Positions 1 through 9,792 of a stretch of DNA of 64,000 bases are shown piece by piece. This DNA is from Vibrio lentus (lineage in GTDB: Bacteria; Pseudomonadota; Gammaproteobacteria; Enterobacterales; Vibrionaceae). The notes below the pieces were generated by a model, which was not told the origin of the DNA, did no database searches, and was given only the letters and a program-made list of their open reading frames with translations. Position numbers and translations under genes: made by a program. The stretch's first letter is position 1. Each line of letters begins with the position of its first letter. The stretch is taken from NCBI RefSeq assembly GCF_030409755.1, contig NZ_JAUFQE010000002.1:2294001-2358000 (forward strand), written 5' to 3'.

Positions 1-128
1 ACGCAGGCGGCGTTAAGTTCGGCATGATGGTTGCTGAACTGTTCGGTAATGAAGCCGATGATAATGCTGCTATTCAATTCCTACGCGACAACAATGTAAA
101 AGTAGAGGTACTTGGCTATGTCCTTTAG
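1..128 (+). CDS. metN: MetN, methionine ABC importer ATPase (3' end only)
   Basis: This is the C-terminal end of the ATP-binding subunit of the D/L-methionine importer. About 41 residues are visible, ending in [10 protein letters not shown] and a TAG stop at 126-128. The segment belongs to the C-terminal regulatory ACT/NIL-like domain of MetN, which senses methionine in the E. coli protein; the ATPase motifs lie upstream, outside the window. The identification rests mainly on the genes that follow (metI, then metQ), the standard metNIQ order. The stop overlaps the start of metI by 11 bases, which implies translational coupling. Confidence 0.85.
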   Translation, partial: AGGVKFGMMVAELFGNEADDNAAIQFLRDNNVKVEVLGYVL

Positions 129-801
129 TTTCAACGAGATTGCTGACTGGATCAGCCTTAACGGTAACCTTCTATTAGGCGCAACAGGCGAAACCCTTTA
201 CATGGTTGCTGTCGCGGGCATTGTTGGCTTCGCTGTCGGTATCCCATTAGGCGTGATTCTACATACGACTAAAAAAGGTGGTCTGTTAGAGAACACCAAG
301 CTAAACAAAATTCTCGGTGCGGTTGTGAACGTGGGCCGTTCAGTGCCTTTCTTAGTATTGATGGTTGCTATTATCCCACTAACTAAGATGCTGATTGGTA
401 CCTTCATAGGTACAACCGCCGCGATTGTTCCGCTGACGATTGGCGCTATCCCATTCGTAGCTCGACTTATTGAAAGTGCGCTACTTGAAGTACCAACAGG
501 TCTAGTGGAAGCGGCTCAATCAATGGGCGCAACACCAACACAAATCATCAATAAGGTTCTGCTTCCTGAAGCACTACCGACTATCATCAACTCAGTAACG
601 ATTACATTAGTGACGCTGGTGAGCTACTCAGCAATGGCAGGAACTGTTGGTGGTGGCGGCTTAGGTGATGTCGCGATTCGTTACGGATTCCACCGTTATG
701 ATGTGACTATCATGGCTGTGACGGTAGTGATGTTGATTGTGCTGGTACAAATTATTCAATCAATCGGTGATTCATTAGTTCGCCGTGTTGATCACAGATA
801 A
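118..801 (+). CDS. metI: MetI, methionine ABC importer permease
   Basis: Inner-membrane permease of the MetNIQ methionine importer, 227 residues if translation begins at the ATG at 118. An upstream in-frame TTG at 112 is less likely, because an AGAGG ribosome-binding site lies about ten bases before the ATG. Hydrophobic segments alternate with short loops, and the EAA-type coupling loop is visible as [20 protein letters not shown], which contacts the MetN ATPase. Length and sequence follow E. coli MetI closely ([33 protein letters not shown]). It overlaps metN and is followed by metQ 66 bases later in the same operon. Confidence 0.97.
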   Translation: MSFSFNEIADWISLNGNLLLGATGETLYMVAVAGIVGFAVGIPLGVILHTTKKGGLLENTKLNKILGAVVNVGRSVPFLVLMVAIIPLTKMLIGTFIGTTAAIVPLTIGAIPFVARLIESALLEVPTGLVEAAQSMGATPTQIINKVLLPEALPTIINSVTITLVTLVSYSAMAGTVGGGGLGDVAIRYGFHRYDVTIMAVTVVMLIVLVQIIQSIGDSLVRRVDHR

Positions 802-867
802 CGACTTACAAACCAAACTCAAAGTCGTCTGAACCAAATTAAATAGATTTATTAAAAGGAGATTATT

Positions 868-1677
868 ATGAAATTTAACCTTAAAGGTTTACTTACTATC
901 GCGGCAGCGGCATCAGCGCTAGTACTAGCAGGTTGTGGTGACAAAGAAGTCGACACTTCTAAAGTAAAAGTTGGCGTAATGGCAGGTGCTGAAGCACAGG
1001 TTGCTGAAGTTGCAGCTAAAGTAGCAAAAGAGCAGTACGGCCTAGATGTTGAACTAGTGACTTTCACAGATTACGTAACACCAAACGCGGCACTGGATGA
1101 CGGTTCTATCGACATCAACGCATTCCAACACGCACCGTACCTAGATCAGCAAGTAGCTGACCGTGGCTACAAGCTAACTATTGCTGGTAACACGTTTGTT
1201 TACCCAATTGCGGGTTACTCTAAAGAAGTGAAATCTGTAGACGAAATCCAAGATGGTGCTCGTATTGCGGTACCAAACGATCCAACAAACCTAGGTCGTT
1301 CTCTACTTCTTCTTGAGCAACAAGGTCTTCTTGAGCTTCGTGAAGGTGCAGGTCTTCTAGCAACAGTTCGTGACATCGTTAAGAACCCTAAGAACCTAAC
1401 AATTGTTGAACTAGACGCAGCACAACTGCCACGCTCTCTTGATGATGTAGCACTGTCTATCATCAACACAACTTACGCGAGCTCTATCAACCTGACTCCG
1501 CAAAAAGACGGTATCTTCGTTGAAGACAAAGATTCTCCATACGTAAACCTAATCGTTTCTCGTGAAGATAACCTAAACGCTGAAAACGTACAGAACTTCG
1601 TTAAAGCTTACCAAACTGAAGAAGTGTACAACGCTGCTTCTGATATCTTCCAAGGTGGCGTAGTTAAAGGTTGGTAA
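868..1677 (+). CDS. metQ: MetQ, methionine-binding lipoprotein
   Basis: Substrate-binding lipoprotein of the methionine importer, 269 residues. The N-terminus is a lipoprotein signal peptide with lipobox LAGC, so the mature protein should start at Cys22 and be anchored in the periplasmic face of the membrane. The NlpA-family fold is recognisable from VKVGVMAGAEAQ, DYVTPNAALDDGSIDINAFQ and the C-terminal YQTEEVYNAA. A strong AAAAGGAG site precedes the ATG. It is the last gene of metNIQ and is followed by a clear terminator. Confidence 0.97.
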   Translation: MKFNLKGLLTIAAAASALVLAGCGDKEVDTSKVKVGVMAGAEAQVAEVAAKVAKEQYGLDVELVTFTDYVTPNAALDDGSIDINAFQHAPYLDQQVADRGYKLTIAGNTFVYPIAGYSKEVKSVDEIQDGARIAVPNDPTNLGRSLLLLEQQGLLELREGAGLLATVRDIVKNPKNLTIVELDAAQLPRSLDDVALSIINTTYASSINLTPQKDGIFVEDKDSPYVNLIVSREDNLNAENVQNFVKAYQTEEVYNAASDIFQGGVVKGW

Positions 1678-1709
1678 TCAACTAAACGACAGCAATCTAT
1701 AGATACCCG

Positions 1710-1740
1710 AAGGGGCTGACATAACGTCAGCCCCTTTTTA
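1710..1740 (+). terminator. Terminator of metNIQ
   Basis: A perfect 11-base stem (AAGGGGCTGAC / GTCAGCCCCTT, loop ATAAC) is followed by TTTT. It lies 32 bases after the metQ stop and between metQ and the convergent porin gene. Confidence 0.92.
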
Positions 1741-1768
1741 TTGGTTAGGATTTACAAGAAAGTTCGAC

Positions 1769-2974
1769 TTACCACCAAGCTTCCACTTGCATACCAACGC
1801 TCATTTCACTGTTTTTACCTTCACCGAAGGCATTGTCATTTTCAGCATCGTTTAGGTAAGTCGCAAAGATACGGAATTCAGGACGAGACCAGAAACCTAC
1901 TTGTGGAACCCAAGCTTGAGCGATTGTGAATTTGCCACCCGCCCCATCTTGATTATTAATGGTTTCAACAAAGCCACCAATTTCAAGAATGGTACGCATA
2001 CGCTTGTCCCACTTGTAAAGCGGACGAATGACAGCACTGAAAGAATCATCATTGCTATTATTCGCACCAACCCCCGTCGACATGGCATAACGAACAGTGT
2101 GGCCAAACTCGATATTCTCACCAATCGCAAGCACACCCCAGTTAATCAATCGGAAGCCTTCTGCGTCATTATTGTTTGCATCACGCACGATGCCCTTACC
2201 GGTACCAAAGGTTGTCATCTGCTCGGCATAGCCAGAGTTAGCAACTTGGAGAATCGTTTTGTTGAAGCCACCTGTAAGATTTTGATTCAAGCTTGCCGTT
2301 AGCATGACGCTGTCATCCGCATCGACCGTTTGACCTTGCTTTTCATTGGCGAAGTTCATATCAATGCCGACCTCAAGGTCCGCATTATTCCACAGTGGGA
2401 TCCCTGCATAGCGCACGTCTGCAATCATGGCTGTGGTTTCTTTGCCATCAAATACATCACCCGTAACGGTGTCTTGAATCAATGCGACCGATAATTTACC
2501 TGGGCCCATATTGATGTGCTCTACGCCGGCACCAATACCACTTACATCCCAGTAGTAGTTATCAACGATGTGTACATCATGACGTTGGTAGTAACGTTCA
2601 CCCGCCCAAATTCCAATGTCCTTATCTTCAAATAGCCCGACCGCCTGAACATTCAATTGCACCACATCAACGCTTTTATCCGCGGCGTTCTCATCTTGGC
2701 CTTGCCAGTACGACAACATGGAATCAACTAGAAATGAAACGTCGTCCTCGGCATACACCTCTTTCTTAAAACCAAACTCGCCATACAGGTCATTTTCGTT
2801 GCCAAGTCGGCCAACTTTACTCACCTCCCATTTGCTATTTGAACCGCCTTCATTACTCAGGCCAACGCCGCCGCGCATGTAGCCATTGAATTCCAATGGC
2901 GTGGTTTCATCAGCGTATAAATTAGGAGCAAGTAAAGCAGTAGAGAGTGCAGCAGCAATAGGTAACAGTTTCAT
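1769..2974 (-). CDS. LamB-type carbohydrate outer-membrane porin
   Basis: Outer-membrane sugar porin of the maltoporin (LamB) superfamily, 401 residues. A Sec signal peptide ends near residue 21 (LLAPNLYA-DE). Maltoporin hallmarks are visible: an early FNGYMRGGVGLS strand, then YYQRHDVHIVDNYYWDVSGIGAGVEHI, matching the LamB segment that shapes the constriction. The protein ends in aromatic W-W, as outer-membrane barrels do. It is probably not the main maltoporin, because no malK/malM genes are near and its upstream region holds CelR-like rather than MalT-like sites; a beta-glucan or cellobiose role is an inference from those operators. It is transcribed alone, converging on metNIQ. Confidence 0.85.
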   Translation of the reverse strand: MKLLPIAAALSTALLAPNLYADETTPLEFNGYMRGGVGLSNEGGSNSKWEVSKVGRLGNENDLYGEFGFKKEVYAEDDVSFLVDSMLSYWQGQDENAADKSVDVVQLNVQAVGLFEDKDIGIWAGERYYQRHDVHIVDNYYWDVSGIGAGVEHINMGPGKLSVALIQDTVTGDVFDGKETTAMIADVRYAGIPLWNNADLEVGIDMNFANEKQGQTVDADDSVMLTASLNQNLTGGFNKTILQVANSGYAEQMTTFGTGKGIVRDANNNDAEGFRLINWGVLAIGENIEFGHTVRYAMSTGVGANNSNDDSFSAVIRPLYKWDKRMRTILEIGGFVETINNQDGAGGKFTIAQAWVPQVGFWSRPEFRIFATYLNDAENDNAFGEGKNSEMSVGMQVEAWW

Positions 2975-3015
2975 CGTCCATTCCTTTAAGATCTAGAATT
3001 ACGTTATTTTTATAA

Positions 3016-3045
3016 ATGGGAACATTCCCATGGGATCGATCCCAT
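3016..3045. promoter_or_regulatory. Twin CelR-like (LacI-family) operators before the porin gene
   Basis: Two 16-base palindromes sharing two bases lie 42-71 bases upstream of the porin ATG: ATGGGAACATTCCCAT (3016-3031, imperfect only at the two central bases) and ATGGGATCGATCCCAT (3030-3045, perfect). The second resembles the TGGGAGCGCTCCCA operator of the LacI-family cellulase regulator CelR of Thermobifida fusca. No matching regulator gene is next to it. Confidence 0.7.
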
Positions 3046-3311
3046 TTATATTGAGAGGAATATAAATTGAAAGAGAACTGGTTGATTACTGTGATCCAGT
3101 TAACTATTGAAATGATCAAAAGTTGATGGGCGTGGAATTATTTTGGTGAATACTTAAGGACTACAGAGCGAGAGATAAAACACAGAATGGACGTATTAAA
3201 GTGCAAAATTCGTTCAACAAGATGGGTTCTCCCAATACTGATAAACGCTCAAGATTAAGGAATAAAAAGAGAAAGAAACGGGAAGCTAACAGGGAGAAAA
3301 GCAGAGGAACA

Positions 3312-3343
3312 AGTATCGAAGTATTGGCTCATACTTCGATACT
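3312..3343 (-). terminator. Hairpin after the syd–DUF2310 operon
   Basis: A perfect 13-base stem (AGTATCGAAGTAT, loop of 6, ATACTTCGATACT) sits 27 bases beyond the DUF2310 stop. On the minus strand it is followed by TTGTTCC, a weak U-tract, so it may be an inefficient terminator or a 3'-end stabilising hairpin. Confidence 0.6.
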
Positions 3344-3369
3344 CTGAATCTAGAATAGAGCTAAGTGGG

Positions 3370-4146
3370 TTACTTAATATGATCCCAAGAGATGTTCGAC
3401 ACCAAGCGGCAATCGTCACACTTGAAATAGAAAATGTCGTGGATCGGCGCATCTAACAGCCATTCACCACCACATTGTGGGCATTTACGCTCTTTTTCAG
3501 CTTTTAAGCTAATGCCGCCCACACGGTATAAGTAGTAATACGTTGGGATCTTAGTGAGGTACTCAATGCGCCCTCTTAAACCCCAGCCGCGTTTGAACAA
3601 TACGCTTTTGGTATCACTGATCTCGGTTAGAGTTGCGTGTTCAGCACGACAACCACCACCCATTTGAACTTCATCACAGGCTTGCCATTCTGTTTGCCAT
3701 TTCAGCACGGCTTTATGGTCGCCATTAAATGTCGGAGGGTTGCGATATAAAGGAATAGGCAACAAGCTGTCACCACTGCGCAGCGGTGAACAGGTATGCA
3801 CGAACGTCGTGTACAACACTTGCCAGCTCGGCGCTTCATCTTCTGCCACTTCTTCGGAGTTAAGATCTCGGCCAAGCAAACGCATTTTAGGCGTAAGTAA
3901 GCTCGCGTTAGACAAGCGATCAAAACACACTTTTACGAAATCTGAGTGATTACGTGGGTGTAAGCTATCTTGCTCTGGGCACACAACGCGAACATAGAAT
4001 TCACCGTCACCCATCACGATTGGAAACTCACGCCCTAACACTTGCCCGTTATAACGAAGTGCATCCATTAAGCCATTAACCGCCTTATCGACAGCGCTTA
4101 CCGTTGTGTTATCAAAACACTCAAATTGAAGTTCTAGTACGTACAT
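3370..4146 (-). CDS. DUF2310 family zinc-ribbon protein
   Basis: Protein of 258 residues matching the DUF2310 family, described as zinc-ribbon-containing and possibly nucleic-acid-binding; its function is unknown. A zinc ribbon is visible near the C-terminus: CPQCGGEW, then about 20 residues later CDDC, giving four cysteines in two CxxC pairs. A further Cys-rich stretch (GGGCRAEH) lies mid-protein. The gene starts four bases after the syd stop codon, so the two are almost certainly co-transcribed and translationally coupled. The association with Syd suggests, but does not show, a link to protein export. Confidence 0.75.
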   Translation of the reverse strand: MYVLELQFECFDNTTVSAVDKAVNGLMDALRYNGQVLGREFPIVMGDGEFYVRVVCPEQDSLHPRNHSDFVKVCFDRLSNASLLTPKMRLLGRDLNSEEVAEDEAPSWQVLYTTFVHTCSPLRSGDSLLPIPLYRNPPTFNGDHKAVLKWQTEWQACDEVQMGGGCRAEHATLTEISDTKSVLFKRGWGLRGRIEYLTKIPTYYYLYRVGGISLKAEKERKCPQCGGEWLLDAPIHDIFYFKCDDCRLVSNISWDHIK

Positions 4147-4150
4147 CTAT

Positions 4151-4696
4151 TTATACCGCTGGTTGTAACTTTTCTAAAAATTCTGCCAATGTCTCGGCTA
4201 ATACATCACGATTTTTGGTGCCTAAGCGCTCTAGGATCACGTTGCCCGTCAGATTACAGATCGAGATAACATCCAGTTCAGCATCAGTCGCTGCGATGAA
4301 AACCGTTGGCTTTAACTTCAAACGACGTTGGGTCACTAAGTGACCTAAGATGTTTTCTTGCAGGCATTCGAAGTCATCATCACTCCAAATTTGCAATAAA
4401 GTCAGTTCATTACCATCAAAAGTCGCGTTCATATCTGCGCTGTATTGTGCGCCGTAGAAAGTTTTGATGTCTTCATGCAGCGTCAACTCGATACCTGTTT
4501 CAACGTTAGTGAAATCAGCAAATTGCTCACGTGGATAGTTTTTCCATAACACGGCATCGCCGCTCTTTTCTTCTACGCAAGGCGACACAATATCCACCAA
4601 CTCCTCATTGCGAGGTAAACTTTGGTGTTGCAGTTGCCACGCGTCAACGTATCGCTGACTAAAAGAAAGTAGTGCGTCTTGAGCACGTTGAGTCAT
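4151..4696 (-). CDS. syd: Syd, SecY-interacting protein
   Basis: Cytoplasmic protein of 181 residues that binds SecY on the inner face of the membrane; in E. coli it can disrupt faulty SecYEG complexes. Family features visible are the N-terminal [10 protein letters not shown], the central [40 protein letters not shown] and [12 protein letters not shown]. Length matches E. coli Syd (181). It is first in a two-gene operon with the DUF2310 gene and is divergent from queF across a 131-base spacer that must hold both promoters. Confidence 0.95.
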   Translation of the reverse strand: MTQRAQDALLSFSQRYVDAWQLQHQSLPRNEELVDIVSPCVEEKSGDAVLWKNYPREQFADFTNVETGIELTLHEDIKTFYGAQYSADMNATFDGNELTLLQIWSDDDFECLQENILGHLVTQRRLKLKPTVFIAATDAELDVISICNLTGNVILERLGTKNRDVLAETLAEFLEKLQPAV

Positions 4697-4827
4697 GAAA
4701 ATCTCCTAAACACAAAATAATAAATAGAATCCGAGCCCTTTCCGAGCCGATTAAGCGATGACTTAATGACAGGGTAATGGGGATTCAGTAAAATCGACCC
4801 CATTCTAATCGAATTTGAAACGAAAGT

Positions 4828-5673
4828 ATGAGCAAATATTCTGACGCAAAAGAGCTAGCGGGTTTAACCCTAGGCCAAAAAACTGAGTACTCTAACCAAT
4901 ACGATGCAAGTTTATTGCAACCAGTACCTCGTAGCCTGAATCGTGATGACCTTGCGCTAAACGGTGACCTGCCTTTTGTTGGCCATGATATTTGGACGAT
5001 GTACGAACTTTCGTGGCTAAACAGCAACGGCCTACCACAAGTGGCTGTGGGTGAAGTTTTCATCCCTGCAACCAGCCCAAATTTAATTGAATCAAAATCT
5101 TTCAAGCTGTACTTGAACAGCTACAACCAGACTCAATTTGAAAACTGGGACCAAGTCACTGAGCGCCTGACCCAAGATTTGTCTGCATGTGCAGGCGAAA
5201 CGGTGATAGTGAATGTAAACTCAGTAACCGATTACACCAACCAGCCTATCGTAACGATGGAAGGCGACTGTATCGATAACCAAGACATCCAAATCACTAG
5301 TTACGACTTTGAAGCGTCACTGCTTGAAGGGGCTGCTGGCGAGCAAGATGTTGAAGAAACACTGCACAGCCATCTATTGAAGTCGAACTGCTTGATCACT
5401 AATCAGCCAGACTGGGGCAGCGTTGAGATCGCATATTCAGGTAAGCAAATTGACCGTGAAGCTCTGCTACGCTATTTAGTTTCTTTCCGTGAGCACAATG
5501 AATTCCACGAACAATGTGTTGAACGTATCTTCACTGATATCATGAAATACTGTGGCCCATCGAAGCTAACCGTGTTCGCACGTTACACGCGTCGTGGTGG
5601 TCTGGATATCAACCCATACCGTTCAACAGAGCAAGATAGACCAAGCCACAATAAGCGTATGGCTCGCCAATAA
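4828..5673 (+). CDS. queF: QueF, NADPH-dependent 7-cyano-7-deazaguanine reductase
   Basis: Reduces preQ0 to preQ1 with NADPH in the queuosine tRNA-modification pathway. At 281 residues it is the long, two-domain QueF type found in gammaproteobacteria. The catalytic cysteine is Cys188 in [15 protein letters not shown], followed by the catalytic aspartate Asp195. The QueF motif [11 protein letters not shown] lies near residues 88-98, and the C-terminal [11 protein letters not shown] and [11 protein letters not shown] match E. coli. No preQ1 riboswitch was recognised in the leader. It is followed 58 bases later by the TPR gene. Confidence 0.97.
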   Translation: MSKYSDAKELAGLTLGQKTEYSNQYDASLLQPVPRSLNRDDLALNGDLPFVGHDIWTMYELSWLNSNGLPQVAVGEVFIPATSPNLIESKSFKLYLNSYNQTQFENWDQVTERLTQDLSACAGETVIVNVNSVTDYTNQPIVTMEGDCIDNQDIQITSYDFEASLLEGAAGEQDVEETLHSHLLKSNCLITNQPDWGSVEIAYSGKQIDREALLRYLVSFREHNEFHEQCVERIFTDIMKYCGPSKLTVFARYTRRGGLDINPYRSTEQDRPSHNKRMARQ

Positions 5674-5731
5674 TCAGGCGCAAAGCACTTACTCTTATTT
5701 GAACCTATCCAATCTTTAAAGGGACATTGAA

Positions 5732-7990
5732 ATGCGTTGGTTATACGTTGTTAGTCTATTTATTTTAAGCTTCAGTACATCGGTCAATGCGTCGGTCTAC
5801 TCGTCGGCGTTGCTCAACGAGGCTAACAACCTTGTAGAGATTGAGCCGAGCCAAGCAAAACAAATGGCCAACAGTTACCTAACGCTGCGTGTCCTTTCTG
5901 ATCAACGTGAGAAAAGCCCATCAGCTATTTCTCGCGAAGAAACTGATTCTTCCATTCGAACGCCAAACAGCAGTATCGATGCCTACAAAATCTTAGCCAA
6001 AGCTGAATACAACCTTGGCCATACTCACACTGCTATTCAGCACATTGAAGAAGCCTCAGAACTGGCGAAAACTTATAAGCTTGAATACCTAACGCTTGAT
6101 CTACAGATACTGAAAGTTAGATTGCTTTGGCTCAGCGATAAAAAGTCGACGAAAGCAAAAAATGAACTCGCCAGTATTGAAGCGAACCTAGAATCAATCA
6201 ACAAAACGCTGCGTCTAACAGAAGGCATCACCTATCGATTGATCATGTTGAAGGCGGAGATCGCCTCTTATGAAAACAAAATCGACGAAGCCGAAAAGTA
6301 CTACCAAGAAGCTAAAACGTTCCTAGATCAGCGCTACTCTGAAAAAGTCACGATCGATTACCATATCTCTGTTGGTGAGTTTTACCTAACCCACAAAGAA
6401 TATAACCACGCGCTTTCTGAATTGTTGTATGGCTACTGGAAATCAGTGGAAGGCAACCTAAGCTCGCGCTTGGCTAAAGTAAACCGCCTGCTTGCACAGC
6501 TTTTCTTCGAGCGACAAGTCCTAGATAAAGCGCTAGAACACCTTTCTCAAGCCGCTGATTTTTATGACAACTTCGAAAATTCACCCGTCTTAGCACAAGT
6601 GCTCAAGAAGATGGGTGATGTGTACTTCTTCCAAGGTAAATACAACCTTGCCCTCGTGCATTTCTTCAACGTCCTTGATCACGAGAGTACTGACCGAGAT
6701 ATCCACCAAGTCATTGATATTCGTCTAAGTTTATCGGCAACCTATCTGCGCCTATATAACTACCCTCTAGCCGAGCAATACCTAACCCGTGCTCTTGAGC
6801 TGCTGGAATATACGGACATTCCAAAGCTGGAAGGTCGTGCTGCACTGTTATCGGCAGGATTGGCTTATCACCTGCAAGAGAGCGAAGATGTGATAAAGCA
6901 TGCGACACGTGCGCTTGAGATCTCACGTCAGATAGAGAACATGCGCCTTTCGCAGCGTTCGTACTACTTACTCTCTTTGGGTTATGAGCAAGCAGGTCGT
7001 CCGCAACAAGCATTAGCTAACCTTAAGCAGTACAACAGCCTGGTCTCTTTGGAACAGCAAAAACTCAACCGTGTTGGTGAAGACGCATTCCGCCAACAGA
7101 AAGAGTTTGCCGAACAAACCCTGCACTACGCAGGCCAAGCGCAAGAGCTAGAAAAGTACAAACTAGAGCATCGCAAATTCCAAAAGATATCGTTCGCCCT
7201 ATTCTTGTTCAGTATTATTCTGTTCTTCTTTGTGCTTCGCCGTGGCTACCTCATTCAAACCTTAGCCAAAGAAGTCGACTCACTACGAACAGACCTGTTT
7301 ACGCACTCACGATCTAAGCTCCCAAACCTCAGAATGCTGAATGCCAAGCTGTCCAACTCGCTAGAACAAACCAGCCAAACCTTCGAGCAATGGCAACTTG
7401 GCGAGCTAATCTATGAACCATTGAATGATCGCCTCCGCTTCGTGATGATTGATTTACCTTTCCTACGTAACATGTATACGCAGAATGGTTATAAAGCGGG
7501 TTTAGAGTTAGAAGATGCTTTTGGTGAATTCTTGAAAGAGAAGCTTGAGGGCCCTGCTCGTGTCTATCACTTCTCAGACGCGAACCTGCTTTACATCGAA
7601 CCTAACTCAGACCGAGATTCATCACCAGAGACGATGTTTAAAAAGATACAATCTTGGATTACCGACTTTGAACCGAAGCGTAATATCAACCGAACAATTC
7701 GTATGGGTATCGCTGACTACCCGTTCTTGCCTAGAGCTTACACCGCTATTAATGACCAAGAGCTGTTGGATGTTTTATTGATGTCGACGAACCTAGCTCG
7801 TGAAATCAGCCTTAAAGAGCGAAGCAGTCAGTGGGTATATCTCAAAGCCATTGATAATGCGCCCGCAGCAAGCCTTGCAACAGGTAACATAAGAGAAGCT
7901 TGTAAACATGCGATTAATCAAGGGTTAATAAAAATACAATCGTCCTACCAGAATGAGGACAACATCAAAAAAATGCTAAAAGATGACTGA
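5732..7990 (+). CDS. TPR membrane protein with degenerate GGDEF domain
   Basis: Protein of 752 residues. A signal peptide (about 1-21) is followed by a long alpha-helical region (about 40-460) of tetratricopeptide-like repeats, for example HLSQAADFYDNF and FFQGKYNLALVHFFNVLDHE, presumably in the periplasm. A single membrane segment lies near residues 486-505 (FALFLFSIILFFFVLRR). The cytoplasmic C-terminal half is shaped like a GGDEF domain, but the signature position reads SDANL (about 614-618) and the metal-binding loop is lost, so cyclase activity is not expected. It may sense a periplasmic signal or bind nucleotide. The next gene encodes a cyclase with intact key residues, suggesting a functional pair. 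Confidence 0.75.
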   Translation: MRWLYVVSLFILSFSTSVNASVYSSALLNEANNLVEIEPSQAKQMANSYLTLRVLSDQREKSPSAISREETDSSIRTPNSSIDAYKILAKAEYNLGHTHTAIQHIEEASELAKTYKLEYLTLDLQILKVRLLWLSDKKSTKAKNELASIEANLESINKTLRLTEGITYRLIMLKAEIASYENKIDEAEKYYQEAKTFLDQRYSEKVTIDYHISVGEFYLTHKEYNHALSELLYGYWKSVEGNLSSRLAKVNRLLAQLFFERQVLDKALEHLSQAADFYDNFENSPVLAQVLKKMGDVYFFQGKYNLALVHFFNVLDHESTDRDIHQVIDIRLSLSATYLRLYNYPLAEQYLTRALELLEYTDIPKLEGRAALLSAGLAYHLQESEDVIKHATRALEISRQIENMRLSQRSYYLLSLGYEQAGRPQQALANLKQYNSLVSLEQQKLNRVGEDAFRQQKEFAEQTLHYAGQAQELEKYKLEHRKFQKISFALFLFSIILFFFVLRRGYLIQTLAKEVDSLRTDLFTHSRSKLPNLRMLNAKLSNSLEQTSQTFEQWQLGELIYEPLNDRLRFVMIDLPFLRNMYTQNGYKAGLELEDAFGEFLKEKLEGPARVYHFSDANLLYIEPNSDRDSSPETMFKKIQSWITDFEPKRNINRTIRMGIADYPFLPRAYTAINDQELLDVLLMSTNLAREISLKERSSQWVYLKAIDNAPAASLATGNIREACKHAINQGLIKIQSSYQNEDNIKKMLKDD

Positions 7991-8108
7991 TTTGCGAGCG
8001 GTTGAGACCTGCAACTCGTGACCTTATTTTTAGTTTTGTTATTATCGATGCAATGGAATTTCATCTAAACGATCGTGATCGGTCTACTCGGCGCTAATTA
8101 ATACATCT

Positions 8109-9674
8109 ATGGGCATTCTCGAACAAGACATTCACGCGCAACTCCACCAGCTGAAAGTTCAGTTGGAACAAGTTCGTTTGACACAGAGAGACACTTCGTT
8201 CAAGTTTATTAGAGAGCAGAAAGTTCTAAAGCGTATCGTTACATCATTAAGTGACGCGTGCGTTGGAAGTAACGAACATTTAGATGAAAACCTTATTGCT
8301 TTGCGGGAAGAGCTAGAAAAGCAAAAAGACATTAGCTCAATGATCCCAAAACTGGCAGTACTAGAAAGGATGCTTAAGCAGAAAACGTTGGCTATGGATA
8401 AACAGAACGGATATCTGGACGATAGCATTAAGCACAGTGGTGAAACGCTACAACGCATTACTGGTCTTCCAGCGCAGTTGAAACGCGAACTACGAAACTT
8501 ACTTAGCTTCTCCGAATGCAATGGCAGTCAGAAAGTCGACCACGCCATGAAGCTTCTCAGTATTTATGAGCGTGCCATAAAGATTATGGCGAACAACTCT
8601 CGCACTCATTTTGGCGATACAGCTCAATCTCCTGAGCAAGAATTACTTTCGGACCTTTCCACAGAATTACAACACTTGATCACCGAACTCGACTTTGAGG
8701 GTGAATCAGGTGACTCGCTTATCGATATTCGAGCAAAGCTCCTATTGGGTGTTTCAACACAAAACCTACTTGAACTGTCACTTCAGATCCTCAAACTGGT
8801 TATTGAAGGCACCAATCTAGAGCGTAAGAAATCTGAACAGTTTATCGATCAGCTCAATGCTTCACTCTCTTCCAGCATCAAAACTGCAGACCAAAATACC
8901 GATCAAAGCCAAAGCTATTTTGAGCACCGCCAAGGCCTTAACTCAGAGTTAAGCGACCTTGTCGTCAAAAGTCAAAACTCGGTTGAGAAAGCCACTGATA
9001 TTACTGTCTTGAAGCAGTCGATTAATCCGCTTCTTAGCGAGATAGCTTCTCTGTCAGAGCGACTCAATCATGCAGAGCAGAAAGAACAAGCTTTGATCGA
9101 ACGAATGAGTTATGGAAAGACTCAACTAGACTCTCTCTACGAAGTGACCCAAGACTACAGAAAACGTCTTGAGGATCAGGCTCAGCGTATGCTGCTTGAC
9201 CCACTCACTAAGGTCTACAATCGTACCGCCTTTACCGACCGCTTAGAGCTTGAATATCGTCGTTGGATCCGCGCACAACACTCACTACGCGTTGTACTGC
9301 TAGACATCGATAACTTCAAAGCCATTAACGATAGCTTTGGTTATACCGCGGGTGATAAAGCCCTTAAAATCATCGCAAGAACCATCACCAAAGAGGTCGG
9401 TATTACTGATACTGTGGCTCGTTTTTCTGGTGAGGAGTTCGTCTTATTACTTCCTGAACAAACGGATGAATATTGCCATCAGGTGATTCAGAACATTCAG
9501 GCTCAAGTAAGTCGCTTACCTTTTAAATTTCGCGACCAACAGATCACCATTACTCTGTGTGCGGCAAGTACTCAGTTTAAAGAATCAGACACACCAGAAG
9601 AAGTGCTAGAGCGATTAAATAAGACGCTAAATAAAGCAAAACAACGTGGTACCAACCAACTCATTTGGCACTAA
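8109..9674 (+). CDS. Diguanylate cyclase, coiled coil plus SGEEF domain
   Basis: Soluble protein of 521 residues. Residues 1-355 are largely helical and coiled-coil with no membrane segment; the C-terminal ~165 residues form a GGDEF domain (DPLTKVYNRTAF, DIDNFKAINDSFGYTAGD). The signature is SGEEF at residues 440-444, a variant that keeps the acidic metal and base residues, so cyclic-di-GMP synthesis is plausible. The inhibitory RxxD site is absent: the equivalent positions read GITD. No good ribosome-binding site precedes the ATG. By gene order it is probably the counterpart of V. cholerae VC0900 (cdgG), recalled as a GGDEF gene affecting rugosity; this is from memory, not a comparison. Confidence 0.82.
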   Translation: MGILEQDIHAQLHQLKVQLEQVRLTQRDTSFKFIREQKVLKRIVTSLSDACVGSNEHLDENLIALREELEKQKDISSMIPKLAVLERMLKQKTLAMDKQNGYLDDSIKHSGETLQRITGLPAQLKRELRNLLSFSECNGSQKVDHAMKLLSIYERAIKIMANNSRTHFGDTAQSPEQELLSDLSTELQHLITELDFEGESGDSLIDIRAKLLLGVSTQNLLELSLQILKLVIEGTNLERKKSEQFIDQLNASLSSSIKTADQNTDQSQSYFEHRQGLNSELSDLVVKSQNSVEKATDITVLKQSINPLLSEIASLSERLNHAEQKEQALIERMSYGKTQLDSLYEVTQDYRKRLEDQAQRMLLDPLTKVYNRTAFTDRLELEYRRWIRAQHSLRVVLLDIDNFKAINDSFGYTAGDKALKIIARTITKEVGITDTVARFSGEEFVLLLPEQTDEYCHQVIQNIQAQVSRLPFKFRDQQITITLCAASTQFKESDTPEEVLERLNKTLNKAKQRGTNQLIWH

Positions 9675-9792
9675 GCCTGCTCATCGTTTAATTTATTTCA
9701 TTTTTTCAAATACTTATCACATACCAATTCCCTCAATGTTTGCTAAGCTAATGATTAACATTCGCTTAACAAGCATTTTTGACAAGCAATGC

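Larger units (their letters stand above)
2975..3369. other. Intergenic region between porin and DUF2310 genes
   Basis: Holds the porin leader (ribosome-binding site AAAGGA), the twin palindromic operators at 3016-3045 and, near its other end, the hairpin at 3312-3343. The 260 bases between are AT-rich with no convincing gene on either strand. Confidence 0.6.

Noticed and set aside
1901..2302. Plus-strand frame of 133 codons opposite the porin gene
   Set aside because: Antisense shadow of the porin; no ribosome-binding site or recognisable domain.
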